From NCBI GenBank assembly GCA_963621145.1, contig CAVFDI010000031.1, positions 1 through 21,761 of the forward strand: a DNA stretch of 21,761 nucleotides. Direction: 5' to 3'. The notes under the pieces are model-generated. The model was not told the origin of the DNA. It ran no database searches and worked only from the letters and a program-made list of their open reading frames with translations. The DNA is from W0P28-013 sp963621145 (GTDB taxonomy: Bacteria > Bacteroidota > Bacteroidia > Bacteroidales > Paludibacteraceae). A program made the position numbers and the translations under genes. Shown here piece after piece: positions 21,715 to 21,761 of this stretch. The number at the start of each line of letters is the position of its first letter. Within the stretch, counting starts at the first letter, position 1.

Positions 21715-21761
21715 GGTGCATGAACAACTGCGGAAAGTTGTGGAGTCCGATAATCTGAAAT

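Overview
The window looks like a chromosomal segment of a member of the Bacteroidota, most likely Bacteroidales. Several independent signs point there. The promoters match the TTTG-N19-TAnnTTTG type recognised by the Bacteroidota sigma factor, and the start codons lack clear Shine-Dalgarno sequences. The prolyl-tRNA synthetase is the short archaeal/eukaryotic-like form. A DUF4296 lipoprotein lies next to lspA, and LspA carries the long insertion between its two catalytic aspartates. No rRNA, tRNA, CRISPR array, complete insertion sequence or prophage is visible.

Layout. From 148 to 6279 five minus-strand genes read nfeD, floA, a secreted GH2 glycosidase, a TPM-domain membrane protein with zinc ribbons, and lemA. 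dnaK (6534-8450, plus) diverges from nfeD and ends at a strong terminator. A 464-bp gene-free stretch holding several hairpin repeats separates dnaK from the convergent proS. From 17964 down to 8915 the minus strand carries a secreted endonuclease I, mtaB, an mltF-like lytic transglycosylase lipoprotein overlapping an HD phosphohydrolase gene, then lspA, a DUF4296 lipoprotein and a 107-residue protein that resembles an amidohydrolase without its catalytic barrel, and proS. From 21110 down to 18159 come two different rhomboid proteases and a membrane-anchored endonuclease/exonuclease/phosphatase protein. An HU-family gene (21305-21577, plus) diverges from the rhomboids across a phased A-tract region.

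How the genes fit together. Much of the window concerns the cell envelope: lipoprotein maturation (LspA with two LLTAC lipoproteins), peptidoglycan cleavage (MltF-like), membrane microdomains (FloA/NfeD), intramembrane proteolysis (two rhomboids), LemA and TPM proteins, and exported hydrolases (GH2, endonuclease I). The rest is housekeeping: DnaK, ProS, MtaB and HU.

The most unusual feature is not a gene. Short A/T-rich words with a 7-9 bp period sit at gene boundaries, touching or overlapping the stop codons of seven genes. A related leader word lies directly before the start codons of floA and the first rhomboid. The four genes with clear hairpin terminators (dnaK, proS, endonuclease I, HU) do not have these trailers. 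Some of the words are translated and form the C-termini of proteins. The basis of this pattern is unknown; it is the main item to follow up.
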